Source of the DNA: Phycisphaerae bacterium
Lineage (GTDB): Bacteria > Planctomycetota > Phycisphaerae > SM23-33
Assembly: GCA_030745875.1 (NCBI GenBank)
Contig: JASLNT010000012.1
Span: forward strand, 1-44,662
DNA length: 44,662 nucleotides
Direction of reading: 5' to 3'
Position numbers and translations under genes: made by a program. Positions within the stretch are counted from its first letter, which is position 1, and each line of letters starts with the position of its first letter. The notes below the pieces were generated by a model. That model did no database searches. It worked only from the letters and a program-made list of their open reading frames with translations, and was not told the origin of the DNA. Below, piece by piece: positions 36,073 through 44,632 of the stretch.

Positions 36073-38946
36073 ATGAAACATGTGGTTGCTGCGGCGGCGG
36101 TTCTCTCGGTTGTCCTGGTGGGCTCGTCGGCTCGGGCTGCTGAAAAGATCGGGCGACATACGCTGGACAACAAACAGTTGCGAGTCGTTTTCGACATGCA
36201 GGGGCTCTGTCAGATCCGCGACAAAACGCTCGGCCGGTCAATCGACTTCAAGGGCGATCGATTCGCCCTGAAGATCGACGATGCAACCATCGACAGCAAG
36301 ACGCTCAAGCCCCAGTCCATACGCAAGGCCGGACAGGTCCTTACATATCGCTACAAGACCGGTGAGTTGCTGATCGATGCTGTTTACGAACTTCGCGGCG
36401 ACTGGCGTTTCGTCAGTAAGCACTTGCGGGTGAGCACGCAGGGCAAGTATCACATCAAATCCGCGACTGTTTTCGGCGCCGGCCTCAACACTCCCGTAAT
36501 CAGCGACTACCGTAATCGCGGCGGCAGCTACGGGGCCTTTCTGCGATTTGGCGATACTGCAAAGAGTACAAGAGCGACCTTCGGTATGTTCGCGGTGATC
36601 CAGAACCCGTTTCTGAAGTTTGAACTGAAAGATGGCGACATATCGCTTGCCTACGAGCCCGATATGGAATGGTCGCGCGACTACGGGTCGTTTGAGTCTG
36701 ATCGGGTCTGTCTGGGAACGTATCGCCTGAGTGGAACGGAGTATCCGGGCGGAATGTTGCCCGAATGGCATTACTTGCCCCAGCCGCTGTCGTACGAGAA
36801 GGACAAACCCCTTGTGGATATCAACGGCACGCTGGCGATGTCGGACTGTGTCCGTGCGTTCATGACGTACCGTCCGAAGAAGACGGTGCGAATCCACGTT
36901 GACTGGTGCGAGAACGTTTACCAGATGGACCTTTCCCGGAAGGGCATTTGGCAAGAGTATCAGCGGATTATCAAGCGGGCGGCGGAGGTCGGGTGCGATC
37001 ACATTCTCTACAGCCCTCACGATGAGAATCTCGCTCCGCTCAAAGACAGTCGCGACGCCTGGCGGTGGGAGAGCCTGCTGTGGCTGGGTATGGGCCAGAA
37101 GATACGCAAAGGCGAGTGGATCGCGGGCAAGGACCCGCTTCCGAAGGTTGTACAAGAGCGCCTGGCGTTTGCAAAGAAGCACAACATCAAGCTTGTGCCT
37201 TACGTCTATCCGACGCTTCCGTTTATGCAGGATCCCGAATGGACCGCGTGGGTGGGGAAACTCAAGGGCTCGCCCAAACCGGGCGGGTATCGAGGAGCGA
37301 ATACCGGGATTCGGTCGTTCCAGGATTGGTTTGTCGATCAACTTGCGGCGTTTAAGAAGCAGACCGGCGTTGGCGGGTTCGCCTTCGATCACTGGTGGAT
37401 CGCCTACAAGAAAGAGGAAGTCGGTATCAGCAAGTACGCCCAGTGGTATGGTTGTCGTCGAATACTCCTGAAGCTGCGTGAAAGGTGCCCCGACGCCCTC
37501 GTCGACGGGCGCCAGCAATACCACTGGTTCGGTCCGTGGACCTGGTTGGGCGGATCGTATCCGCACCCGCTGGCGTCGGACGAACAGCCCCAGAGCTTCC
37601 GTTCGTTCCCTGATTTGCACTGGTCGCGCGGCTCGGCGGACCGGCAGCGATACATGGGCTGGTGGTATCGCATGCGGTGCTTCGCCCCGGTCGAGGTCAT
37701 GCCCGGCTACATGACGCACCAGACTATGCGAAGCGACGTCAAGGGCGTGATGCGGCGGGACCGTTATCGCGTCAGGGATATGGACTATCTCGGCTGGAAG
37801 TATTCGGTGATCTCGTCGATTGCGACCGCTCCGATAAACCACGTGGTCAACTACCTGCCCGCACGCGATGAGACGGAGTACAAGAGCTTCTCGGACTCTG
37901 ACAAGCAGTGGCTGCGGGATTGGCTGGACTGGACGGATACGAACCTGCCCACGCTCCGCAAGCTTCGCCCCATCATAGGCCAGCCCATGGTAGGGCGGTG
38001 TGACGGGACAGCCGCGATAAAGGACGGGCGGGGGTTTGTATTCCTGTTCAACCCGAACTATCGCCAACTAGACGCCGAATTCACGCTGGATGAGTCAATC
38101 GGCCTGGCGGGCGCGGAGGGCAAGCAATTCGTGCTGCGTCAGCTATATCCCGATCTGGGCAAAGGCTCGTTGAAAGCAGGCCCGTTGCAACACGGTCAGA
38201 AGGTTAGACTGGCGATGAACGGCGCTTCGGCGATTGTGCTGGGGCTCGAACCGTTGGCCGAGAAACTCGCCAAGCCGCTGCTGGCCGGCTGTCCCGGGCA
38301 GGTCGCCCTCCAGGGCGGAAAACTGGAACTCACCAAAGTCGCCGGCGAGCCTGGCGCGAAGTCCAATATCTCCGTTATCCTGCCGGGCAAGAAGAAGATC
38401 ACATCGCTTTCGGTTAACGGTCGGCCGGTCGCATTCACTCAAACCGGCGACGTAGTCACCGCGTCTGTGACGTTCGCCGGGCGGAGATTCGCCAAATGTC
38501 AGCAGATCGGCGTATACGACGCGAACTTCAAGGCCCGCACGTTCAAAGGTTCGTTCTCCGTGCCCAAACGGGTAATGGCCCAACTGGCGGCCCGCAAGAA
38601 GGCCTGGCCGATCCCGTACAACGAAGCTGAACTCGCCGCCACCTGGACCGCGCCGCACCGCCTGCTGATGTTCGTGAACATCGCCGACCCGAAGGACGAA
38701 ATGGAAGTGTCGATGAAAATCGACGGTAAGCCCGTTCAGGTCAAGAAGGCCTACTCCAGCGTATACCGCAGCAACCCCAAGAACACGTTTTTGGGCTTCT
38801 ACGCCGACCTGTCGGATTTGAAACCCGAGAAACAGTACAAAGTGACGGTGGAATTGCCCGAACTCCAGCCGGGCCAGTTCCAGGGCCTGTTCTTCGACAA
38901 CATAGAACCTGAACACACAACAACGATAGCGGCGCCCGAAAGATGA
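36073..38946 (+). CDS. large secreted glycosidase-like protein
   Basis: This 957-residue protein has signal peptide MKHVVAAAAVLSVVLVGSSARA. An N-terminal beta-sandwich-like part (about 24-260) precedes a TIM-barrel-like central region (about 270-620). Strand-end motifs in the barrel are RIHVDWCENVYQM, HILYSPHDENL, KLVPYVYPTLP, GFAFDHWWIAY and ALVDGRQQYHW. Then come FLFNPNYRQLDAEF and further beta domains to the C-terminus. The layout resembles alpha-galactosidase-like hydrolases (GH36/GH31 clan), where the Asp in FDHWW could be the nucleophile. I do not recognise a specific family, so substrate and activity are inference. GGAG lies about 8 bases before ATG. The gene follows the RND operon by 59 bases and converges on the exported-protein gene with 9 bases between. 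Carbohydrate use fits the neighbouring sulfatase. Confidence 0.7.
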   Translation: MKHVVAAAAVLSVVLVGSSARAAEKIGRHTLDNKQLRVVFDMQGLCQIRDKTLGRSIDFKGDRFALKIDDATIDSKTLKPQSIRKAGQVLTYRYKTGELLIDAVYELRGDWRFVSKHLRVSTQGKYHIKSATVFGAGLNTPVISDYRNRGGSYGAFLRFGDTAKSTRATFGMFAVIQNPFLKFELKDGDISLAYEPDMEWSRDYGSFESDRVCLGTYRLSGTEYPGGMLPEWHYLPQPLSYEKDKPLVDINGTLAMSDCVRAFMTYRPKKTVRIHVDWCENVYQMDLSRKGIWQEYQRIIKRAAEVGCDHILYSPHDENLAPLKDSRDAWRWESLLWLGMGQKIRKGEWIAGKDPLPKVVQERLAFAKKHNIKLVPYVYPTLPFMQDPEWTAWVGKLKGSPKPGGYRGANTGIRSFQDWFVDQLAAFKKQTGVGGFAFDHWWIAYKKEEVGISKYAQWYGCRRILLKLRERCPDALVDGRQQYHWFGPWTWLGGSYPHPLASDEQPQSFRSFPDLHWSRGSADRQRYMGWWYRMRCFAPVEVMPGYMTHQTMRSDVKGVMRRDRYRVRDMDYLGWKYSVISSIATAPINHVVNYLPARDETEYKSFSDSDKQWLRDWLDWTDTNLPTLRKLRPIIGQPMVGRCDGTAAIKDGRGFVFLFNPNYRQLDAEFTLDESIGLAGAEGKQFVLRQLYPDLGKGSLKAGPLQHGQKVRLAMNGASAIVLGLEPLAEKLAKPLLAGCPGQVALQGGKLELTKVAGEPGAKSNISVILPGKKKITSLSVNGRPVAFTQTGDVVTASVTFAGRRFAKCQQIGVYDANFKARTFKGSFSVPKRVMAQLAARKKAWPIPYNEAELAATWTAPHRLLMFVNIADPKDEMEVSMKIDGKPVQVKKAYSSVYRSNPKNTFLGFYADLSDLKPEKQYKVTVELPELQPGQFQGLFFDNIEPEHTTTIAAPER

Positions 38947-38955
38947 CGCTTGTGT

Positions 38956-40353
38956 CTATTCGCCCAGGTCCCGCTGGTCCTGGAGGATCTGCTGCCAGAT
39001 ATTGTCGATGGCGCGTTGAAGTTCGGGCGATACTCTCTTGCGCTGGTCGGCGAGGTATTCTCGGGCCATGAGCCCCATCGTCCGGAGGCTTTGGCGGGCC
39101 ATCCCTCGCACTATCGGATCGCTGTCCATGAGTTTGGTTGACTGGCATATCGGGCGCATACCGCCGACGAGTTTCTTTTCCTGCTCTATCCCGAGCAGCT
39201 TGCGTTTGGCGTCGAAAGTGAGCGTAGCCTGAACGTGCCCACGTCCGCCGCGCTGGACGATTGCTTTGGCGACGACCTCCCATCCCTTGCCTTTGTTGAC
39301 GGTAATGCCCGCGGCGTCGACCGCGAGCCGGTAGAACCCGTCGGTGACCAGTATGGTCGATATCGCCAGCCACGCCTGGGCGATCGTCTTCATTGCGGCC
39401 TGATCGCCCGCGGGCGTCGCCTTGGCGATGAAGAATTCCTCCAGCGCGTCGATCTTTGCGATGTGCGTTACGGTTTTGTCCTTCTTGTGGATCGCAAAGA
39501 TATTGTTGGCGCCCAGCGGGGGAGGCGACATCCGGGCCACGGGGTACTGCATGAAGCGGAGTTGGCAGATTACGTAGTCTTTACCCAGCACTTTCCGGAC
39601 GGCGTCATCGGCGATTCGCTTCGGGCTTTGTCGCAGCGTAAACTTCCTGCCGCCCAAGCCTTTGACGTTCTTGTCGATCCACTGACGGATGAGTTTGTCG
39701 GGATTGATCTTCCACTTCAGGCAGAAGATCGCTTCTTCGAGCAGGATTTGGTCGGCCTTGCCGGGAAGTTCCTTCTGCAACTCCTGCAGTATCGGCAGGG
39801 CGGGGTCTTTCATTGCGACCAATTGACTGACAGCGGCCGGGCTGGCCTGCGCGGATCGAGCCGGAACCGAGCCGAGAATGCCGACCGCCTGCTCGATCAG
39901 TTTGGCCTTGGCGGAGCCGTGCTTCTTGACGAGGGCCTTTCGTCTCGCCGAAAGCGCGTTGAGCACCTTCCGCTCGAGTGCTTTGGACCATGGCGCCATC
40001 ATCAGGGAATCCTGGCTCGATGTCCGCCACGAGATGATCACCTTGTCGCCCCTGGCGAATTGCAGCTTCGGCTTCGTGCCGCGTTTGACCGGAATCTGTC
40101 GGTATATTGCGGCGGGGGGTTTGGCTCCGAAGAGGGCGGTCTCCCAGTTGGCTTTGGTCGAGATATTGGCTTTCGAGCCGGTTGAACTGACCATGTATCC
40201 GCCCAGGCGATACTCCGTCAGCGTGCCGATGGCGACCATGCGGGCGGTTTTGACGGACTCAGCGAAGCTTCTTCCGTCTTCGGCGCGTGCTTGCGAGACG
40301 ATCCCAACGGTCGCGATCGCCAGAAAGATCGACAGCGGATGATGTCGCAGCAT
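38956..40353 (-). CDS. exported protein of unknown function in a sulfatase operon
   Basis: This 465-residue protein has a signal peptide (MLRHHPLSIFLAIATVGIVSQARA). The N-terminal third is beta-rich (SFAESVKTARMVAIGTLTEYRLGGYMV, KLQFARGDKVIISWRT). A helical middle with HEAT-like repeats follows (PALPILQELQKELPGKADQILLEEAIF), and a helical tail closes it (DPIVRGMARQSLRTMG). ATG 40353 is supported by an excellent AAGGAG 9 bases upstream. The frame extends much further upstream, but through the sulfatase gene, so the longer start is rejected. It starts 12 bases after the sulfatase stop on the same strand and is probably co-transcribed. I recognise no family; it may be a periplasmic helper of the sulfatase, which is a guess. 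Confidence 0.75.
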   Translation of the reverse strand: MLRHHPLSIFLAIATVGIVSQARAEDGRSFAESVKTARMVAIGTLTEYRLGGYMVSSTGSKANISTKANWETALFGAKPPAAIYRQIPVKRGTKPKLQFARGDKVIISWRTSSQDSLMMAPWSKALERKVLNALSARRKALVKKHGSAKAKLIEQAVGILGSVPARSAQASPAAVSQLVAMKDPALPILQELQKELPGKADQILLEEAIFCLKWKINPDKLIRQWIDKNVKGLGGRKFTLRQSPKRIADDAVRKVLGKDYVICQLRFMQYPVARMSPPPLGANNIFAIHKKDKTVTHIAKIDALEEFFIAKATPAGDQAAMKTIAQAWLAISTILVTDGFYRLAVDAAGITVNKGKGWEVVAKAIVQRGGRGHVQATLTFDAKRKLLGIEQEKKLVGGMRPICQSTKLMDSDPIVRGMARQSLRTMGLMAREYLADQRKRVSPELQRAIDNIWQQILQDQRDLGE

Positions 40354-40364
40354 GTTGTGCTCCT

Positions 40365-42170
40365 TCATAGTTTTGCTATATGCACGTAAAACGCGCCGCG
40401 TGAATTGCCCGCCGCGTCGCTGAACCATGTTTCCAGTCGCGCGGGTCCGGCTTTCAGCGTTACTTTGAACGTTACTGCTTCTGCGTCTTTGGCGACCAGG
40501 AGAGTCTCGTCGACGTCTTGAATCTTCACCCGGGCGGTCGTCGCGATCAGCGGTTTGGCGTTGAGTGGGCCGAAGGGCTTCTCCGGCGGGTCGGCGTCGC
40601 TGGTCTCGTTGATCTTCAGATGTGATTCGACGGGCCATCGCCTCAGGGCTAGCGTGTACTGTCCGGCCTCGGCGACGTTGAGATTCCAGTATCCGTTGAA
40701 GTGGGGGCCCGCGACAATGTGGGCCTGGCCCCAGGGCATGAGCCCCTGGTTGCCTGTCGGATTGTTCCAGTGGTAGCACGTCAGGCGCGAAGGATTCTCG
40801 TGGGGTGAGCCGATTATGATCTCGGTGACCTTGTCGTGACTTTCGGAAACGCTGAGCCACCACTTGTCGTAATCGGCGCGAAGCCTGGCGACAACGGCCG
40901 GGTGTTTGGCTGCCACGTTCCGCTTCTGGCCCGGATCGGCCTGGATGTCGTACAGCTCCTTGCCGCGGACCAGCCTCCAGCGGTCGGTCATCACAGCACA
41001 GCCCCGCCACTTGATCGGCTTGGCGACGACGTTCTGCTTCTCGGCGACCATTGTGCGGGCGGGCCAGTCGGCGTTGGGGTCTTTCAGCAGGGGCGCCAGG
41101 CTCCGGCCGTCAAAGTTGATCTTCCGCGGCGGCTTCAGATCGCACAGGTCGATCAACGTAGGCAGGATGTCGACGTGGTCGGTCACGTGCCCGACGTCGC
41201 GCGGACCCTTGAGCCCGCCTCCGGGCCAGCGGAACCAGCACGGTACGCGGTGTCCGCCATCGTATGACGATCCCTTTGCGCCCCGCATCCCTGCGTTGAA
41301 GCCTAGACCTCTTCGGACGCCGGCGGCTGTACCGTTGTCGGTCAGAAATATCAGGATCGTGTTGTCGGCCAGACCGAGGCTCGCGAGTTTCTGTTCCAGG
41401 CGGGCGAAGTTCTCGTCGATCCGCGTGATCATCCCATAGAAGGCCGCATGGGGAACCTTCGGATTGCCCCTGTACATCGCGACGTACTTCTCCGGCGCCA
41501 GGTACGGTGAGTGGGGGGCGTTGGTTGACAGGTAGACGAAGAAGGGGTCTTTACGGTTGGCCTCGATGAACTTCATTGCCTCATCGAACCAGATATCCGT
41601 GCAGTAGCCTTTGAACTTCCGCTTCTTGCCGTTGTGCAGGTACGTGTCGTCGAAGTAATCGTTCAGCCAATGGTCGGGCACGTGTCCGACCACGCCGCCG
41701 CCATGTACCAAAGTCTCCTGAAAACCGCGATCCTGCGGACGGAACGGGTAGTTGTCGCCCAAATGCCATTTCCCGAATATCGCAGTCTTATAATTGTTCG
41801 CCGAGAATACGTCGCCCATCGTGACCTCGCCCTTGCGAAGTTGCGACGGACCCATAACCACGTGCCATATCCCCACTCGGTTGGGGCATCGCCCGGTCAT
41901 CAGTCCCGCCCGGGTCGGCGTGCACACCGGTGAGACGTGAAAATCCGCCAGGCGTACGCTCCCCGCGTGGAACTTGTCGAGGTTGGGCGTCTTGATGTTC
42001 TTATTCCCGTGGCAGGCCAGATCCCCGTATCCCTGGTCGTCGGTCATCACCAGCACCACGTTGGGTCGCCCGGGCGTAGACTTGGCGAGCGTCGAATGAG
42101 CCCCCGCGGTCAGAGCGGCCAGGCCGAGGCTCGCCTGTTTCATGAATTGACGTCGCGTGTGTGCTGGCAT
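40365..42170 (-). CDS. Tat-exported Cys-type sulfatase
   Basis: This 601-residue secreted sulfatase removes sulfate esters, most likely from sulfated polysaccharides. A twin-arginine signal (RRQFMKQASLGLAALTAGA) leads it to the Tat pathway. The metal site opens with VMTDDQGYGDLACHG (D44, D45), and the signature CTPTRAGLMTGR (C83) is a CxPxR sequence. C83 must be oxidised to formylglycine by FGE or an anaerobic sulfatase-maturating enzyme. Other family marks are IFGKWHLGD, TNAPHSPY, FLTDNG and KGSSYDGGHRVPC. A C-terminal beta-sandwich extension (about 500-601) is common in planctomycete sulfatases. The ATG lies one base from a palindrome containing a -10 box, so the transcript may be leaderless. 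Downstream it is coupled to the 38956-40353 gene. Confidence 0.94.
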   Translation of the reverse strand: MPAHTRRQFMKQASLGLAALTAGAHSTLAKSTPGRPNVVLVMTDDQGYGDLACHGNKNIKTPNLDKFHAGSVRLADFHVSPVCTPTRAGLMTGRCPNRVGIWHVVMGPSQLRKGEVTMGDVFSANNYKTAIFGKWHLGDNYPFRPQDRGFQETLVHGGGVVGHVPDHWLNDYFDDTYLHNGKKRKFKGYCTDIWFDEAMKFIEANRKDPFFVYLSTNAPHSPYLAPEKYVAMYRGNPKVPHAAFYGMITRIDENFARLEQKLASLGLADNTILIFLTDNGTAAGVRRGLGFNAGMRGAKGSSYDGGHRVPCWFRWPGGGLKGPRDVGHVTDHVDILPTLIDLCDLKPPRKINFDGRSLAPLLKDPNADWPARTMVAEKQNVVAKPIKWRGCAVMTDRWRLVRGKELYDIQADPGQKRNVAAKHPAVVARLRADYDKWWLSVSESHDKVTEIIIGSPHENPSRLTCYHWNNPTGNQGLMPWGQAHIVAGPHFNGYWNLNVAEAGQYTLALRRWPVESHLKINETSDADPPEKPFGPLNAKPLIATTARVKIQDVDETLLVAKDAEAVTFKVTLKAGPARLETWFSDAAGNSRGAFYVHIAKL

Positions 42171-42171
42171 A

Positions 42172-42192
42172 CGCGAGAATTATAGTCTCGCG
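42172..42192 (-). promoter_or_regulatory. palindromic operator over the sulfatase -10 box
   Basis: CGCGAGA (42172-42178) and TCTCGCG (42186-42192) form a perfect 7-bp inverted repeat. The 7-base centre includes TATAAT on the minus strand (42184-42179). Transcription would start at about 42172-42170, on or next to the ATG at 42170. No good -35 box stands 16-18 bases upstream, so an activator or alternative sigma factor may be needed. Confidence 0.5.
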
Positions 42193-42224
42193 ATTCGAAC
42201 GAAGCTATGGTGCAATAAACGCCA

Positions 42225-42656
42225 ATGATTGTCAGAGAAGTCCAGTTCGGCGGCGACGGATACCGGGAGATTCTCGCTATGCGGGACCGTCTGCTCCGGA
42301 CGCCCCTCGGACTGACCTGGTCGAAGGCTGACCTTGACGGCGAATCAGAGCAACTGCATTTCGGTCTGTTCGATGAGAGCGACACGCTGATCGCCTGCGT
42401 GGTGATCAAGCTTCTGGACGAGCAGACCGCCAAACTCCGCCAAATGGCCGTCGACGAACCGCACAGGGGGACTGGAGCAGGCGGACGACTGGTCCGGAGC
42501 GTTGAGGACACACTTCGCGACAGGGGCGTCAGGCGGATCGTGATGGACGCCAGGAAGACGGCTGTCGGTTTCTACAGGAAACTGGGGTACGAGATTGAGG
42601 GCGATGAATTCACGCAGGTGACGATCCCGCACTTCCGAATGACCAGAGCGATCTGA
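42225..42656 (+). CDS. GNAT family N-acetyltransferase
   Basis: This 143-residue acetyl-CoA-dependent acetyltransferase has the acetyl-CoA pyrophosphate-binding motif RGTGAGGRLV (R81 to V90), preceded by the usual LRQMAVDEPH strand. The conserved end AVGFYRKLGYEIEGDEF is also present. The family covers small-molecule and protein targets, and the substrate cannot be read from sequence. It is divergent from the sulfatase, with 54 bases between starts, and shares that control region. No strong ribosome binding site is visible before ATG 42225. Confidence 0.92.
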   Translation: MIVREVQFGGDGYREILAMRDRLLRTPLGLTWSKADLDGESEQLHFGLFDESDTLIACVVIKLLDEQTAKLRQMAVDEPHRGTGAGGRLVRSVEDTLRDRGVRRIVMDARKTAVGFYRKLGYEIEGDEFTQVTIPHFRMTRAI

Positions 42657-42741
42657 GGCCTCATGGGAGCAGCAGGGAGTGACAAGTTACCGACTCAAAG
42701 CGTTTCCGGTCGGTCTGACGCGCCATCATTATATATAGCGA

Positions 42742-42964
42742 TCATTTCCGCGGCGCGCCCGGACCCGCTCCCAAAGTGATGATGATGTTGCAGTGATCAA
42801 TGGGCCCATAGCAGTTGCGGCCGGCCTCGGGGCGGTCGCTCATGCTCCCAAAAGCGCCTACATTCCGCATATATGCATCGCCGGGGAATGAGTATGTCCC
42901 CCCGCCCGGTTTTCCCGACCCCGGCGACTGCAACATTAAGGTTACTTTTTCGGGCGATGCATAT
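42742..42964. other. repeat-rich gene-poor stretch with inverted similarity
   Basis: This stretch holds several inverted repeats: TGTTGCAGT/ACTGCAACA (42786-42794, 42927-42935), ATATGCATCGCC/GGCGATGCATAT (42871-42882, 42953-42964) and CGCCGGGG/CCCCGGCG (42879-42886, 42919-42926). Minus-strand (FPGDAYMRNV, DHCNIIITLG) and plus-strand (SGDAYYREV, GDCNIKVTF) translations resemble each other. These may be scraps of two inverted copies of one gene. A 64-codon minus-strand frame (42742-42936) is open but unproven. Confidence 0.4.
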
Positions 42965-43020
42965 TACCGTGAGGTGCGTAAGATATGTATATTAGTGGAT
43001 ATAAGGCGGTCGTTTGATTA

Positions 43021-43059
43021 ATTCTCACTAACATACAGGACTTTTCGCTTGGTGAGAAT
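43021..43059. promoter_or_regulatory. inverted repeat in an AT-rich intergenic patch
   Basis: ATTCTCAC (43021-43028) and GTGAGAAT (43052-43059) form a perfect 8-bp inverted repeat with a 23-base spacer. The right arm overlaps a weak promoter, TTGGTG (43049-43054) with 17 bases to TAATAT (43072-43077). This would be an operator for the transcript ending at 43308. Confidence 0.35.
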
Positions 43060-43083
43060 CACTTTGTGTGTTAATATAGGCAA

Positions 43084-43308
43084 CAACGTCAGTTTAATTG
43101 GTCTGGGTGTCGCAGCCTCTCTTCCAGACGGCGCGCCCTCGCGGCCTATTCGTTTCAGTTGATTGTTCGGGAAATGGAGAACGCTTGTCTGACTACGCCG
43201 ATATGAGGGCGTGAACTCAACTACTGATAATTGTTCGGCAGGTCTCCCTCCACCCGCCGGGCATAAGCGGCAGGGCCTGACCCAAGACTGGTCCTGCCGC
43301 GATTTTTT
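43084..43308 (+). ncRNA. candidate small RNA ending at an intrinsic terminator
   Basis: A transcript from the weak promoter at 43049-43077 to the terminator at 43267-43308 would be about 225 bases. No supported gene lies inside. It matches none of the SRP RNA, tmRNA, 6S or RNase P features I know. The existence of the transcript is inferred from the terminator alone plus a weak promoter. Confidence 0.25.
43267..43308 (+). terminator. strong rho-independent terminator, plus strand
   Basis: GCGGCAGG (43267-43274) pairs perfectly with CCTGCCGC (43293-43300), followed by GATTTTTT. It lies 610 bases beyond the nearest plus-strand gene, so it probably ends an unannotated transcript. Confidence 0.75.
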
Positions 43309-43355
43309 ACGCCGATACGGCCCCGATGCGTCAACCGCCTACAGTGTTCTCCCCG

Positions 43356-44174
43356 TCACCCCGTCGAGCGTTTCTTTTTCAATCCCTTTTCCTTGCCCGT
43401 CAATATCCGCCACAACGCCGCCACCCCCAGCATCACCAGCGTTCCGGCCAGAACCGTCAGCAGGCTCGCCCACACGTACGTCAGCAGCGGCCAGATATCG
43501 TTTATAAGGTTGGCGAAATCTTTGTTGCTCGATCCGATTATCGCGATGACCCCGGCGATCGCGCACACCGCAGCCAGCGTCGGTCTGATCGGTCTGCTGA
43601 CCGGACCCAACCGCACCGCCAGACATATCGCCAAATACACGAACAACGCAACCCGCCAATTCCCCCAATCCAGATCCCACCATGTTTCGCACGTATGTTT
43701 GATAAGTTGCACTTGTTGTCCCACTAATTTCCAGCCCGCCTCCCACGATCGAGGGAGATCCTTGGGCAGTTCGGCCTTGACGGGCGTCGTGTAGAAAAGG
43801 TGGGTTTCTCCGCCTGAGAATTGTTCGATAACAGGCTTGCCCAGCATTTTGTGAACCACCAGTATCGACGCCCCGCACGCGACCAGCGCCATGAGCGACG
43901 CAACCAGCGGTCCGACAACTTTCAGCCTTGGAGACGCCGACGTCTTGGGTTCGCCTCCGCCCGAGTCGCCTTTGGCGGGAACCATTTTTGCGCTTTTGAT
44001 TTCGCCTCCGGTTATAAGGCATCCGAAGATGTAAGCCATCTGCGATACAAGTGTTCCGGGCAACAGGGCGCAGTTCACCCACGCGGGCTTGCCCAGGGAC
44101 GCCCACATGCGGTAAACCCCGATCCCCGCGAACACCGTAAGCACTAACCACATCGTAAACGCCGCATATATCAT
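43356..44174 (-). CDS. multi-helix inner-membrane protein, unknown
   Basis: This 272-residue protein has about six hydrophobic helices, near residues 1-21, 36-55, 84-108, 172-190, 200-216 and 228-255. A glycine/serine/lysine-rich loop (about 66-80, KGDSGGGEPKTSAS) lies between the second and third. A non-hydrophobic loop (about 110-165) with WDLDWGNW lies before the fourth. The C-terminus is lysine-rich (KEKGLKKKRSTG), probably cytoplasmic. I recognise no family. AGG lies about 7 bases before ATG 44174. It has no close partner: the next gene upstream is divergent, and the terminator region lies beyond its stop. Confidence 0.65.
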   Translation of the reverse strand: MIYAAFTMWLVLTVFAGIGVYRMWASLGKPAWVNCALLPGTLVSQMAYIFGCLITGGEIKSAKMVPAKGDSGGGEPKTSASPRLKVVGPLVASLMALVACGASILVVHKMLGKPVIEQFSGGETHLFYTTPVKAELPKDLPRSWEAGWKLVGQQVQLIKHTCETWWDLDWGNWRVALFVYLAICLAVRLGPVSRPIRPTLAAVCAIAGVIAIIGSSNKDFANLINDIWPLLTYVWASLLTVLAGTLVMLGVAALWRILTGKEKGLKKKRSTG

Positions 44175-44293
44175 CTATTGCCTGCTCTCTGTACTGGTTG
44201 CCGGAATATTCCTATTTTCTTTCCTCCCATCGATTATCGACTAGACCGGGCTAATAGCTGTAGCCGTTGTTGAATGGAACCGTTTTCCGGGCC

Positions 44294-44372
44294 TGCAATT
44301 GACCGAAATTGCAAAATTTTTAGGAAACACGCCTCTTTTGTCCTTGACGAAAAAGGCTTTTGCAGGTAGTAT
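44294..44372 (+). promoter_or_regulatory. promoter of the gene at the window end, with upstream inverted repeat
   Basis: TTGACG (44344-44349) and TAGTAT (44367-44372) are 17 bases apart. TGCAATT-gaccga-AATTGCA (44294-44313) lies about 30 bases upstream and could bind an activator, or end transcripts as a weak hairpin with the ATTTTT that follows. The start site near 44380 leaves a 5' UTR of about 250 bases. Confidence 0.5.
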
Positions 44373-44544
44373 TATGGTTGAGATCAGAATAGCCAAAGCG
44401 AATCTACCGTGAGGAAGCACTTGCTCTATAAGAGCGACAGGTAAATTCTTGGAGATTACTGGCACTTTTTTAACAGCGGACGGACGACAGTAAATTGATG
44501 TCGCAAGGCCGCGGAGAGATGAGAGAGTGATTGCATTGTTTGAA

Positions 44545-44561
44545 AAGTTGCACAGCAACTT
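44545..44561 (+). promoter_or_regulatory. hairpin in the 5' UTR of the last gene
   Basis: AAGTTGC-aca-GCAACTT is a perfect 7-bp stem with a three-base loop, 71 bases before ATG 44633. No U-run follows, so it is not a terminator. It may affect mRNA stability or translation. Confidence 0.35.
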
Positions 44562-44632
44562 GTCACGTCGTATTCATCGCGAGGCGCGCGGCACGTGCGC
44601 TCGCACAACCAAATTCGTGCAGGAGTAATATC

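Noticed and set aside
36238..38067. 609-codon minus-strand open frame
   Set aside because: Antisense to the glycosidase-like gene. High GC in third positions of the real gene explains the lack of stops.
40354..41010. Upstream extension of the 38956-40353 gene
   Set aside because: The frame continues through the sulfatase gene, but AAGGAG and a signal peptide at 40353 give the start.
44241..44558. 105-codon minus-strand frame near the window end
   Set aside because: It runs antisense through the promoter and leader of the last gene and shows no domain or ribosome binding site.
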